Origin: Aquabacterium sp.
Lineage (GTDB): Bacteria > Pseudomonadota > Gammaproteobacteria > Burkholderiales > Burkholderiaceae_C
DNA: 46,104 nt
Assembly: GCA_017994835.1 (NCBI GenBank)
Contig: JAGOKC010000006.1
Location: 1-46,104 of the forward strand
Reading direction: 5' to 3'
Shown piece after piece: positions 1 through 8,516 of this stretch. Below the pieces are notes generated by a model that searched no databases, was not told the origin of the DNA, and saw only the letters and a program-made list of their open reading frames with translations. Positions within the stretch are counted from its first letter, which is position 1; each line of letters begins with the position of its first letter. Made by a program: the position numbers and the translations under genes.

Positions 1-2078
1 CGTCGTACAGCAGCAACGAGACGCCGTACACCTACCAGATCTACGAACCGCTCTACGGCTACCACTACCTCAAGCGTCCCTACACGCTGGTGCCCAAGAC
101 GGCGGCCGCCGTGGTGCAGCCGCGTTACCTGGGCAGCAAGGGGCAGGTCCTGCCTGACTCGGCACCTGCGGCTCAGATCGTGGAGAGCGTTTACGACATC
201 CCGATCAAGCGTGGCGTGCTGTTTGCGCCTCACCCGGCCTTTGCCAGGAATGCGCAGGGCGAGTACCTCTACCACCGGCTGGCGGCCGACCAGGTCGCCG
301 ACAAGCGCAGCCCGTGGGCGTTTGGCCAGACTGGCACGCGCGAACTCACGGCCGACGATTTTGTCTACGCCCTCAAACGCCACGCTACCACCCGCACCGC
401 AGCGCCGGTGTTCGGCATCTTCTCGGAATACGTGGTGGGCCTGGCCGACTACGGCAAGCTCATCCGCGCTGAAGACCAGAAGCTGCGCGCCAGTGTGCCG
501 CCCACCAGTAAGGACAAGCCCTTTCTGGACTTCCGTCGCTGGCCCCTGGCCGGTGCCCAGGCGCTCGACTCGCACACGCTGCGCATCCGTATCCACGGCA
601 AGTACCCGCAGTGGAAGTACTGGATGGCGATGAGCTTTCTGGCGCCCATTCCTTGGGAGGCCGATGCCTTCTATGCCCAACCCGGCATGGCCGGCAATGG
701 CCTGTCGCTCAACAGCTGGCCGGTGGGCACGGGCCCGTACATGATGGCCGAGTTCGTGCAAGACCGCCGGCACGTGATGAAGCGCAACCCCAACTACCGG
801 GGCGAGCTGTACCCCTGCGAGGGCACGCCGCAGGATAAGGCCGAAGGTCGCTTGAAAGACTGTGGCCAAAAGACGCCGTTCATCGACACCCTGGTCTTCA
901 ACATCGAAAAAGAAGCCGTGCCGCAGGACGCCAAGTTCCGCCAGGGCTATTTAGATGTGCCCGAGTTCGATCAGATGAGCTATGGCAACGCCTACAAGAT
1001 CCAGATGGAAGACTCGCCGAACTTCCACAAGGAGTTCACCGACAAGGGCATCGTCCTGTCGCGCACGGTGGACCTGTCCAGCCGTTACATGGGCTTCAAC
1101 TGGCTAGACCCAGTGGTGGGCAAGGGCGACACGCCTGAGCAGCAGGTGCGCAACCGCAAGCTGCGGCAGGCCTTGTCGATTGCCATCGACTGGGATGAGT
1201 TCAACCGCATCTTCCCCAAGGCAGCCGGTGAAGTGGCGCAGGGGCCACTGCCGGGTGGGGTGTTCGGTTCGCGCCATGGCTCGGCCGAGGGTTTGAACGC
1301 GATCACCCACCGCTGGGTCAATGGCCAGGCGGTGCGCCGGCCCATTGAAGACGCCAAGAAGCTGCTGGCCGAAGCAGGCTACCCCGACGGGCGTGATGCC
1401 CGCTCTGGCAAGCCTCTGGTACTCAACTATGACGTGGGTGCCGCGAACACCCCTGACAGCAAAGCCAACCTGGACTGGACCGCCAAGCAGTTTGCCAAGC
1501 TGGGCATTCAGCTGGAGATTCGCGCCACCGACTACAACCAGTTCCAGGACAAGGTGCGCCGCGGCAAGCACCAGATCTTCACCTGGGGCTGGCTGGCCGA
1601 CTATCCGGATGCCGAGAACTTCCTTTTCCTGCTCTACGGGCCCGGAGCCAAGTCGGTGCATGACGGTGAGAACGCGGCCAATTACCAGAATGCCGAGTAC
1701 GACCGCCTCTACAGCACCTTGCGTTTCATGGACGACGGCTCGGCCAAGCAGGCCGTGATCGACCAGATGGTGCGCATCCTGCAAGAAGACGCGCCCTGGT
1801 CCTGGGGCTACTTCCCTTACTCATCGGGGGCGTATCACCGCTGGGTGCGCAACGGCAAGCCCAGCATCATGGTGCGTGATCAGGCCCAGTACTACCGCCT
1901 CGACACCGCCGAGCGCAGCCGTAGCCTGCAGAACTGGAACCACCCGGTTTACTGGCCAATCCTGGCCGTGTTGGCGGTGTTGGCGGCCATGGCCTGGGGA
2001 GCCGTCAAGATTTTGCGGGCACGCGATCAGCAGACGGCTTTGCCGCGCCCCGTTCCTTCGTCACAGAGAGGTCGGTGA
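1..2078 (+). CDS. Family 5 extracellular solute-binding protein of an ABC importer (5' end missing)
   Basis: The reading frame is already open at base 3 and runs to a TGA at 2076-2078, so the signal peptide and first residues lie outside the window. The protein belongs to the DppA/OppA/YejA-like family 5 of solute-binding proteins, which deliver peptides or other solutes to a cognate permease. Family hallmarks seen are an early QIYEPLYGYHYLKRPYTL stretch, RNPNYRG, RQALSIAIDWDEF and an aromatic-rich second lobe. The last ~50 residues are unusual. After NWNHPVYWP comes a hydrophobic run (ILAVLAVLAAMAWGAV) followed by the basic KILRARD. This predicts a C-terminal membrane anchor rather than a free periplasmic protein. 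The stop overlaps the permease start by one base (TGATG), the normal arrangement for a co-translated importer operon. The substrate cannot be told from sequence. Confidence 0.93.
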   Translation, partial: SYSSNETPYTYQIYEPLYGYHYLKRPYTLVPKTAAAVVQPRYLGSKGQVLPDSAPAAQIVESVYDIPIKRGVLFAPHPAFARNAQGEYLYHRLAADQVADKRSPWAFGQTGTRELTADDFVYALKRHATTRTAAPVFGIFSEYVVGLADYGKLIRAEDQKLRASVPPTSKDKPFLDFRRWPLAGAQALDSHTLRIRIHGKYPQWKYWMAMSFLAPIPWEADAFYAQPGMAGNGLSLNSWPVGTGPYMMAEFVQDRRHVMKRNPNYRGELYPCEGTPQDKAEGRLKDCGQKTPFIDTLVFNIEKEAVPQDAKFRQGYLDVPEFDQMSYGNAYKIQMEDSPNFHKEFTDKGIVLSRTVDLSSRYMGFNWLDPVVGKGDTPEQQVRNRKLRQALSIAIDWDEFNRIFPKAAGEVAQGPLPGGVFGSRHGSAEGLNAITHRWVNGQAVRRPIEDAKKLLAEAGYPDGRDARSGKPLVLNYDVGAANTPDSKANLDWTAKQFAKLGIQLEIRATDYNQFQDKVRRGKHQIFTWGWLADYPDAENFLFLLYGPGAKSVHDGENAANYQNAEYDRLYSTLRFMDDGSAKQAVIDQMVRILQEDAPWSWGYFPYSSGAYHRWVRNGKPSIMVRDQAQYYRLDTAERSRSLQNWNHPVYWPILAVLAVLAAMAWGAVKILRARDQQTALPRPVPSSQRGR

Positions 2079-3061
2079 TGCTGCAGTACATCCTTCGCCG
2101 CCTGGGGTATGGCCTGGTCATCCTGATCGGGGTGAACCTCATCACCTTCCTGCTGTTTTTCACCGTCAACACGCCCGACGATATGGCGCGCCTGAACATT
2201 GGCGGCAAGCGGGTCACGCCTGACCAGATCGAGAAGTGGAAAGTGGAGCGGGGCTATGACAAGCCCATGCTCTTCAACGATCAGGCTCAGGGCACCGACA
2301 AGCTCACCCAGACCGTGTTCTGGGAGCGTTCGGTCTCGCTGTTTGTCTTTGATTTTGGCCGCGCCGACAACGCCAGCGGCGGCGACATTGGCTACCAGAT
2401 CGCGCAGCGGATGGGCGTGAGCCTGAGGCTGACGGTGCCGATCTTCGTGCTCGGCTTGCTGGCCAGCGTCATCTTTGCCCTGTGGCTGGTGATGTTCCGA
2501 GGCACCCGCGTTGACTTCTGGGGCGTGGTGGCCTGTGTGGTCATGATGTCGATCTCCAGCTTGTTCTACATCATCGTCGGCCAGTATCTGTTCTCGCGGG
2601 TGGCCAGGCTGGCCCCCATCTCGGGCTATGCCGGTGGGCTGGACGCCGTGCGCTTCCTGATCTTGCCCATCTGCCTGATGCTGGTGGCTTCGTTGGCGGG
2701 GCAGGCGCGCTTCTTCCGCACCCTTTTCCTCGAAGAGGCGGGCAAGGACTATGTGCGCACCGCGCGCGCCAAGGGTCTGGCAGAAACCGCGGTGATGGGC
2801 CGCCACGTGCTGCGCAACGCCATGCTGCCCATCATCACCAGTTCGGGCAGTGCCTTGCCGGGGCTGTTCATGGGTGGACTGCTGACCGAGAGCTTCTTCG
2901 GCATTCCGGGCCTGGGTTCGTACACGATTGACGCCATTGCCAGCCAGGATTTCGCCATCGTGCGGGCCATGGTGTTCTTAGGCTCGGTGCTCTACATCGT
3001 CTCCAACATCCTGATCGACGTGGCCTACACCCTGGCCGACCCGCGCGTGCGGATGCAGTGA
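2078..3061 (+). CDS. ABC importer inner-membrane permease, DppB/OppB/YejB type
   Basis: This 327-residue integral membrane protein would form one half of the transport channel with the next gene's product. It starts MLQYILRRLGYGLVILIGVNLITF, the usual first helix of DppB-type permeases. It carries the cytoplasmic coupling (EAA) loop around KDYVRTARAKGLAE, followed by HVLRNAMLPIIT, and ends YTLADPRVRMQ, as the family typically does. A periplasmic segment between helix 1 and helix 2 (about residues 35-110) is expected for the family. I chose the ATG at 2078, which overlaps the upstream TGA. An in-frame GTG three bases earlier is possible but adds only one residue. The next permease begins 12 bases after its stop, so the genes are almost certainly one operon. 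Confidence 0.93.
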   Translation: MLQYILRRLGYGLVILIGVNLITFLLFFTVNTPDDMARLNIGGKRVTPDQIEKWKVERGYDKPMLFNDQAQGTDKLTQTVFWERSVSLFVFDFGRADNASGGDIGYQIAQRMGVSLRLTVPIFVLGLLASVIFALWLVMFRGTRVDFWGVVACVVMMSISSLFYIIVGQYLFSRVARLAPISGYAGGLDAVRFLILPICLMLVASLAGQARFFRTLFLEEAGKDYVRTARAKGLAETAVMGRHVLRNAMLPIITSSGSALPGLFMGGLLTESFFGIPGLGSYTIDAIASQDFAIVRAMVFLGSVLYIVSNILIDVAYTLADPRVRMQ

Positions 3062-3073
3062 GGACGCCCTGAC

Positions 3074-4525
3074 ATGGATCTGCCTTTCAAGTTTGTGACG
3101 CTGTGGACCGATGTGGTCCTGTGGGTGATGCTGCTCGGCATGGGCGTGTACGTGCGACAGGTGCGACGGGACGCTGCGCTGCGCGCCACCTGGCGGCGCG
3201 TGTTCGTCACACCGTCGGCCATGGCGTCGGCGGTGCTGCTGGGCCTGATGCTGCTGATGACCCTGGCAGACAGCGTGCATTTCCGGCGCGCCCTGCCCGA
3301 TGTGGCCGGGGGCGTGCGGGCCTTCGATACCCGCACCGAGTCCGTGCTGGACATCGGACTGGCCAAGCTGATCGCCAGCCGCGAAAACAGCTACTCGCAG
3401 CCCTTGGCCACTCACGGCTTCAGCAAGGAATCCGTGCCGCCACAGGCGGATGCCAAACCTGTGCTGGATGAGCACGGTGTCCCCACCTTGCCCGCGCGCG
3501 CCTACCCGCGTTTGCGGCATGGCGGCGCAGGCCTGGCCGATGCCGAGCGTGACTGGGCTGGCGACATCGCGGTGCGCCTGGCATGGGGCAGCCTGGGTGG
3601 TGCGGCCGTGAGCCTGCTGCTGTGGTTGCTGGTGCGCCCGGCGCGCGCCACAACCACGACGACGCAACCCCTGGCATGGCGCGCCGCCTGGATCACAGCC
3701 TCGGTGATGGCCGTGCTGGTGGGGTGGGGCGTGGCGCTCAGCTGGGGGCAGGGCTACCACGTCTTCGGCACCGATCGCACCGGCAATGATGTGCTGTACA
3801 TGACGCTCAAGAGCGTGCGCACGGCCTTCGTCATCGGCAGCCTGGCCACGATTGCCACCTTGCCGTTCGCGCTGGTGTTTGGCATTGCGGCGGGCTATTT
3901 CAAGGGCTGGGTCGATGATGTCATTCAGTACATCTATACGGTGCTCTCGTCGGTGCCCAACATCCTGCTGATCGCCGCGTGCGTGCTGATGGTGCAGGTC
4001 TTCCTGGACAAGCACCCTGAACTGTTCGAGACCGGGCTGGAGCGCGCCGACCTCAAAATCTTCCTGCTTTGCCTGATCCTGGGCCTGACCGGCTGGGCTG
4101 GCCTGTGCCGTTTGCTGCGGGCCGAGACGCTCAAGCTGCGTGAGCTGGAATACGTTCAGGCAGCCACCGCCTTCGGGGTGAGCCACAGGCGCATCATGCA
4201 GCGCCACGTCTTGCCCAATGTCATGCACCTGGTGCTGATCACCACGGTGCTGGAATTTTCCGGCCTGATCCTCTACGAGGCGGTGCTGTCCTACGTGGGC
4301 GTCGGGGTTGATCCCTCCATGAACAGCTTTGGCAGCATGATCAACCAGGCGCGGGTCGAGATGTCCCGTGACCCCATCGTCTGGTGGTCCTTCCTGGCCG
4401 CGTTCGTGTTCATGGTGGCCATCGTGCTGTCGGCCAACCTGTTTGCCGATGCCGTGCGCGATGCCTTCGATCCGCGCGCCCGTGTCTATCGCGCCCGCCC
4501 CCGTGCGGCCGTTCACCCAGCCTGA
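3074..4525 (+). CDS. ABC importer inner-membrane permease, DppC/OppC/YejE type
   Basis: This 483-residue second permease subunit is much longer than the ~300 residues typical of DppC. The extra length is N-terminal. There are two hydrophobic segments near residues 10-25 and 50-65, and a long extracytoplasmic region with RAFDTRTESVLDIGLAK that may contact the binding protein. The C-terminal half is canonical. It has GTDRTGNDV before the first core helix, an EAA loop at LKLRELEYVQAATAFGVSH followed by RHVLPNVMHLV, and VGVDPSMNSFGSMINQAR near the end. The ATG at 3074 follows AGGACGCCCTGAC. The stop is seven bases before the ATPase start. Long YejE-like permeases of this shape are common in proteobacteria, so the length is not evidence of a fusion. 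Confidence 0.92.
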   Translation: MDLPFKFVTLWTDVVLWVMLLGMGVYVRQVRRDAALRATWRRVFVTPSAMASAVLLGLMLLMTLADSVHFRRALPDVAGGVRAFDTRTESVLDIGLAKLIASRENSYSQPLATHGFSKESVPPQADAKPVLDEHGVPTLPARAYPRLRHGGAGLADAERDWAGDIAVRLAWGSLGGAAVSLLLWLLVRPARATTTTTQPLAWRAAWITASVMAVLVGWGVALSWGQGYHVFGTDRTGNDVLYMTLKSVRTAFVIGSLATIATLPFALVFGIAAGYFKGWVDDVIQYIYTVLSSVPNILLIAACVLMVQVFLDKHPELFETGLERADLKIFLLCLILGLTGWAGLCRLLRAETLKLRELEYVQAATAFGVSHRRIMQRHVLPNVMHLVLITTVLEFSGLILYEAVLSYVGVGVDPSMNSFGSMINQARVEMSRDPIVWWSFLAAFVFMVAIVLSANLFADAVRDAFDPRARVYRARPRAAVHPA

Positions 4526-4532
4526 GGTTCCG

Positions 4533-6440
4533 ATGCTGCAGACCCATGACCTTCATGTCACGCTGGACGCCGAAGCGGGCCTGGTGCGCGCGCTCGATGG
4601 CCTGAGCCTGACGCTGGAGCGCGGCGAAACCTTCGCCCTGGTCGGGGAGTCTGGTTGCGGCAAGAGCATGACCGCCCTGGCGCTGATGCGCCTCCTGCCC
4701 GACAACGGTCGCATCGAGCAGGGGAGTGTCGATCTGGGCACCGACGTGCCCGACGGCAAGCCCACCGAGCTGCTCTACCTGCCGGAGTGCGAGATGCGCC
4801 GCATCCGTGGCGGGCACGTCGGCATCATTTTTCAGGAGCCCGCCACCAGCCTCAACCCGGTGATGCGGGTGGGCGACCAGATCGTCGAGGCCATCGAGGC
4901 GCACACCAGCCTGCGTGGGGTGGCGGCGCGGCGCAAAGCCGTGGACTGGCTGCGCCGTGTGGGCATCCCCGAGCCCGAACGTCGCATCGACAGCTACCCC
5001 TTCGAGATGAGCGGGGGGCAGAAACAACGCGTCATGATTGCCATGACGCTGGCCGCCGAGCCCCGTTACCTGATTGCCGACGAACCGACCACCGCGCTGG
5101 ACGTGACCATCCAGAAGCAGGTGCTGGACCTGCTCAAGGCCTTGCAGCAGGAGCGCCAACTGGGGCTGCTGCTGATCACACACGACCTGGGTGTGGTGGC
5201 CGACATGGCCCACCGGGTGGCCTTGATGTATGCCGGGCAGATCATCGAAGAGGCGCCGGCCGCCACGTTCTTTGCACAACCTCATCACCCTTACGCACGC
5301 ATGCTGTTGCAGGCTCTTCCGGATGCCGCACGCAGGACAGAGCCCCTGGTGTCGATTGGCGGCATGGTCCCGCCGCTGTGGCAAGCATTTGAGGGTTGCC
5401 GGTTTGCCCCACGATGCGACCGGGTGCAGGCCAAATGCCGTGAACAGGTGCCGTCGCTGGACGAGGTCGCTGGCGATCGGGGTGCCGAGGTGCGTTGCTG
5501 GTATCCGCTCAGCCAGGACGAGGCCATGGTGCGCACGCCGTCCGTCGCGGCCGCCCCGGTTGCGGAGGCAGATGCACCGCCCGCCACCGGAATGCCCGAC
5601 GCGGGCATGCAACGGCCGCTGCTGCTGGATGTGAGTGCGCTCAACGTCACCTTCCGCAGTGGGGGGGGGCTGCTTCGTCCCGAGCATCAGGTGCTTGCGG
5701 TACAGGATGTCTCATTCAGCTTGCGATCGGGCCAGACCCTCGCGCTGGTCGGAGAGTCTGGCTGTGGCAAAACGACAACGGGGCGCGCCATTGTTCAGTT
5801 GTTACGCGGGCAACCTCAGGTGCGTGTCAGTGGGCAGGTCTGGCTGCACCACGGTGCGTCACGCCATGATCTGTTGACGATGCCAGCATCGGCTTTGCGG
5901 TCAGCACGTCAGGCCATCCAGATGGTGTTCCAGGATCCGTTTGCCTCACTCAATCCACGCATGCGTGTGGCAGACATTCTGGAGGAAGGTTTGCGGTCCC
6001 TGCGGCCCGATTGGTCTGCTGCTCGCCGTCTGAGCAAGGTCGTGGAACTGATCGAGCGCGTAGGCTTGCGGGCTGATGCCTTGCAGCGTTTCCCACACGA
6101 ATTTTCTGGCGGTCAGCGGCAGCGCCTCGCGATTGCGAGGGCCTTGGCCGTTGAGCCTCAGGTGCTCGTGTGCGACGAACCCACGTCCGCCCTCGACGTG
6201 TCGGTTCAAGCGCAGATTCTCAACCTGCTGCGTGAACTGCAAGTTCAATTGGGACTGGGTTTGCTGTTCATCACCCACAACATGGGTGTTGTGGCTTATC
6301 TGGCCGACCATGTGGCGGTCATGCAAGGTGGGCGGATTGTTGAGCAGGGTCCGGCAAACCAGGTGCTCGGGCAACCTCAGCACAACTACACCCGCACCCT
6401 GCTGGCCGCTGTGCCGGCACATCCGACACGTGGCCACTGA
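4533..6440 (+). CDS. Fused double ABC ATPase of the peptide-type importer
   Basis: This 635-residue protein contains both ATPase subunits in one chain, as in YejF or GsiA. Unit 1 has Walker A GESGCGKS (about residues 38-45), signature MSGGQKQR and Walker [13 protein letters not shown]. It is followed by the cysteine-containing oligopeptide-transporter tail ([14 protein letters not shown], then VRCWYPL). Unit 2 has Walker A GESGCGKT near residue 407, FSGGQRQR and [12 protein letters not shown]. Both catalytic sites look intact. The frame is open upstream to 4368, but the ATG at 4533 just after the permease stop gives the family start [17 protein letters not shown] run of nine G at 5661-5669 encodes the start of unit 2. 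The gene converges on the minus-strand gene ending at 6447 with only six bases between them. Confidence 0.93.
   Translation: MLQTHDLHVTLDAEAGLVRALDGLSLTLERGETFALVGESGCGKSMTALALMRLLPDNGRIEQGSVDLGTDVPDGKPTELLYLPECEMRRIRGGHVGIIFQEPATSLNPVMRVGDQIVEAIEAHTSLRGVAARRKAVDWLRRVGIPEPERRIDSYPFEMSGGQKQRVMIAMTLAAEPRYLIADEPTTALDVTIQKQVLDLLKALQQERQLGLLLITHDLGVVADMAHRVALMYAGQIIEEAPAATFFAQPHHPYARMLLQALPDAARRTEPLVSIGGMVPPLWQAFEGCRFAPRCDRVQAKCREQVPSLDEVAGDRGAEVRCWYPLSQDEAMVRTPSVAAAPVAEADAPPATGMPDAGMQRPLLLDVSALNVTFRSGGGLLRPEHQVLAVQDVSFSLRSGQTLALVGESGCGKTTTGRAIVQLLRGQPQVRVSGQVWLHHGASRHDLLTMPASALRSARQAIQMVFQDPFASLNPRMRVADILEEGLRSLRPDWSAARRLSKVVELIERVGLRADALQRFPHEFSGGQRQRLAIARALAVEPQVLVCDEPTSALDVSVQAQILNLLRELQVQLGLGLLFITHNMGVVAYLADHVAVMQGGRIVEQGPANQVLGQPQHNYTRTLLAAVPAHPTRGH
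5661..5669 (+). repeat. Homopolymeric G9 tract inside the fused ATPase gene
   Basis: Nine consecutive G residues encode the Gly-Gly-Gly of FRSGGGLL at the start of the second ATPase unit. It is the longest mononucleotide run I noticed in the window. A one-base change would remove the second ATPase domain and leave unit 1 with a short tail. The frame is intact as given. Confidence 0.8.
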
Positions 6441-6446
6441 GCAGGT

Positions 6447-6722
6447 TCAGATCCCCATCTTGCCCAGCAAGTCCATCACATCACGCAGCGTGTTGGCCAG
6501 ATAGGGATGCTCTGCTGAAAAGCGGGCATCAATCTCCTGTGCTCGCTGTGCAAGGCTCTCGTCGCTTTCGGTGTTGGACAGCGGACTGCCAGAACCCAAC
6601 ACCTGCACAATATCCTGATCGAGTTGGCGCAACGAGGCGCGCAACGCTTCATCCACCGGTTGGCCAGACGCCAATTCCGTGTGCAACTTCTTGAGCAGCG
6701 CTTCAAGTTCCGAGTGGTTCAT
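6447..6722 (-). CDS. DUF4404 family small protein
   Basis: This 91-residue soluble, acidic, helical protein starts MNHSELEALLKKLHTEL and ends LANTLRDVMDLLGKMGI. The final LRxxMxxLxxMGI pattern and length match DUF4404, a family of unknown function. A longer frame runs upstream to 6821. I chose the ATG at 6722 because it is preceded on the coding strand by AAGGAGT at a good ribosome-binding distance. No signal peptide or membrane segment is visible. It lies downstream of fabI on the same strand, about 100 bases away, and converges with the importer operon, so co-transcription with fabI is possible. No function can be given. Confidence 0.85.
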   Translation of the reverse strand: MNHSELEALLKKLHTELASGQPVDEALRASLRQLDQDIVQVLGSGSPLSNTESDESLAQRAQEIDARFSAEHPYLANTLRDVMDLLGKMGI

Positions 6723-6824
6723 GCGGACTCCTTGGGATGGCGCGGTCATCCATCGCCGCGTCATCGTGACTGAAAAGCAGGGGAGGTCATGCCCACCAAG
6801 GCAGGCATCACCCAGTGGCAAAAA

Positions 6825-7613
6825 TCAGGGCGCGTCCGGATCGCCTGCCATCACCTTGCTGAACCCGCCATCGACATACGTGATTTCGGCCGTGACGCCC
6901 GACGCAAGATCAGACAGCAGGAATGCAGCCACATTGCCCACATCCTCGATCGTGACGTTGCGACGCAACGGCGCGTTCTCCTCTACGATGCTCAGGATCT
7001 TGCTGAAACCCTTGATGCCGGAGGCTGCCAGAGTCTTGATCGGACCAGCCGAAATACCATTGACGCGGATGCCCTTTGGACCCAGGCTGCCAGCGGTGTA
7101 ACGCACGCTGGCCTCCAGCGAAGCCTTGGCCAGACCCATGGTGTTGTACGACGGCACAATCCGCACGGCCCCCAGATACGACAAGGTCAACAGCGATGCA
7201 CCCGTATTCAGGTACGGCATTGAGGCCTTCGCCATGGCTGGAAAGCTGTAGGCTGAGATGTCGTGTGCGACGCGGAAGTTTTCGCGTGTGAAGCCTTCGA
7301 GGAAATCGCCTGCGATGGCATCGCGCGGGGCGAAACCAATGGCATGGACGAAGCCGTCGATCTTGGGCCAGGTCTTGGACAGATCGGCAAACATGGCATC
7401 GATCTGCTCATCGCTGCTGACGTCACAGTCAAAAATCAGTTCGGTGTCGAACTCTTTGGCGAACTCGGTGATCCGGTCTTTGAAGCGCTCGCCCACATAG
7501 CTGAAGGCCAACTCAGCGCCCTCGCGCTTGCAGGCCTTGGCGATGCCATAGGCAATTGAGCGATTGGACAGCAGGCCGGTGATCAACAGGCGTTTGCCAG
7601 CGAGAAATCCCAT
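6825..7613 (-). CDS. fabI: Enoyl-[acyl-carrier-protein] reductase (NADH)
   Basis: FabI catalyses the last step of each fatty-acid elongation cycle, reducing trans-2-enoyl-ACP in the cytoplasm. The 262-residue protein has the expected length. Its numbering falls on the Escherichia coli enzyme: Tyr146 in LSYLGA, and Tyr156 with Lys163 in SYNTMGLAK, the catalytic Tyr-x6-Lys pair. The N-terminal nucleotide-binding motif is [14 protein letters not shown], the typical FabI variant of the short-chain dehydrogenase glycine motif. The ATG at 7613 is preceded by GGAGACCCT on the coding strand. The gene is divergent from the rimP operon, with about 80 bases between its start and the rimP promoter. Triclosan and related inhibitors target this family; nothing in the sequence predicts resistance. 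Confidence 0.97.
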   Translation of the reverse strand: MGFLAGKRLLITGLLSNRSIAYGIAKACKREGAELAFSYVGERFKDRITEFAKEFDTELIFDCDVSSDEQIDAMFADLSKTWPKIDGFVHAIGFAPRDAIAGDFLEGFTRENFRVAHDISAYSFPAMAKASMPYLNTGASLLTLSYLGAVRIVPSYNTMGLAKASLEASVRYTAGSLGPKGIRVNGISAGPIKTLAASGIKGFSKILSIVEENAPLRRNVTIEDVGNVAAFLLSDLASGVTAEITYVDGGFSKVMAGDPDAP

Positions 7614-7693
7614 AGGGTCTCCATACAGAGTGCTAAACGAGACGGCGATTTTGGCATGGACGCGGGGTCAAACACGAAATTACCGCGCATGCC

Positions 7694-7722
7694 TTGCTGT
7701 CAGGCATTACTCAGGCTAAAAT
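7694..7722 (+). promoter_or_regulatory. Predicted sigma-70 promoter of the rimP-nusA-infB operon
   Basis: A TTGCTG -35 box (7694-7699) and TAAAAT -10 box (7717-7722) are separated by exactly 17 bases. It is one of the two best promoter-like sequences in the window. It would start transcription near 7729, giving a leader of about 115 nucleotides before the rimP ATG. No experimental evidence is available here. Confidence 0.6.
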
Positions 7723-7755
7723 GCGGGATTGGTTGCTTTGCTTTGTGTTGTTGTG

Positions 7756-7825
7756 TTGCACAGGTGCAAAGTGGATCGTCTCGTGTGACTCACGAATGGG
7801 CGGATCTTTCCAGCCCATTTTTTTT
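7756..7825 (+). terminator. Leader hairpins ending in an intrinsic-terminator-like structure before rimP
   Basis: Three hairpins lie in the leader. They are TTGCA/TGCAA (7756-7760 with 7765-7769), TCGTG/CACGA (7781-7785 with 7791-7795) and AATGGGC/GCCCATT (7795-7801 with 7813-7819). The last is followed immediately by a T-run to 7825, the form of an intrinsic terminator. It lies between the predicted promoter and rimP, so it would act on this operon rather than end an upstream gene; the upstream gene, fabI, points the other way. The U-tract ends 19 bases before the rimP ATG. The likely role is transcription attenuation. Leaders with premature terminators before rimP-nusA-infB are known in gammaproteobacteria. 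Confidence 0.65.
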
Positions 7826-7844
7826 GCTTGACCGTTTTTATTGG

Positions 7845-8516
7845 ATGACCTGGCTCAAAGTTGTTGAAACCACCGTATCCGGCCTCGGCTACGAACTTGT
7901 GGACTGCGAACGCAGTTCCGGCGGTTTGCTGCGCGTGTACATCGATCGTTTTCCTGATCAGGCCTACGATCTTCCCGGCGACCTGGTGACCGTTGACGAT
8001 TGCGAGAAGGTGACCCGGCAGTTGCAGTATGCACTCGAGACGGTTGACGCAGATTACAGTCGCCTCGAAGTCTCCTCGCCTGGCGTTGATCGTCCGCTCA
8101 AAACTCCGGCGCACTTTGCGCGCTTCGTGGGTGAAGAGGTGGGGATTTCGCTGAAGGTGCCGTTCCAGGGGGCCAAGAAGTACAGCGGCGTCTTGTGTGC
8201 TGCGCAAGAGGCCGATCCGGAGCAGTTGGCTGCAGGTCGGGCGTGGGGGTTGGTTCTTCGCGCCCCCGATGCTGACAAGCCTTTGTCCAAGACAGCGGCC
8301 AAGAAGTTGGCCAAAGAACAAGCCAAAGCGGGGCCGGACGCTGTTCAGGGCCCGGTCGATCAGATTTTAAGTTTCACGCTCGATGAAATCCGCGAGGCGC
8401 GTCTGGTGCCTGCTGTGAGTTTCAAGGGGCGTAGCCGTCAGGTGGCAAACCCGGCGGCCGGTGAAGTTGCCGTAGATGAGGCGCAAGAACTCGGAGGTCA
8501 GAAGAATGAATCGTGA
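7845..8516 (+). CDS. rimP: Ribosome maturation factor RimP
   Basis: RimP binds the 30S precursor and helps assemble the small subunit. The 223-residue product starts [22 protein letters not shown] and contains [23 protein letters not shown] and [23 protein letters not shown], all family signatures. It is longer than the ~150 residues of the E. coli protein. The extra length comes from a charged, lysine- and alanine-rich insertion after [10 protein letters not shown], within the C-terminal domain, and from a C-terminal tail. The frame is open upstream to 7656, but that region is the predicted promoter and leader. The ATG at 7845 gives the family start, although no strong Shine-Dalgarno sequence precedes it. 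Its stop overlaps nusA by 11 bases, which supports coupled translation. Confidence 0.93.
   Translation: MTWLKVVETTVSGLGYELVDCERSSGGLLRVYIDRFPDQAYDLPGDLVTVDDCEKVTRQLQYALETVDADYSRLEVSSPGVDRPLKTPAHFARFVGEEVGISLKVPFQGAKKYSGVLCAAQEADPEQLAAGRAWGLVLRAPDADKPLSKTAAKKLAKEQAKAGPDAVQGPVDQILSFTLDEIREARLVPAVSFKGRSRQVANPAAGEVAVDEAQELGGQKNES

Noticed and set aside
2978-4516. 512-codon minus-strand open frame over the second permease
   Set aside because: Antisense to a clear permease with Gln/His-rich shadow composition.
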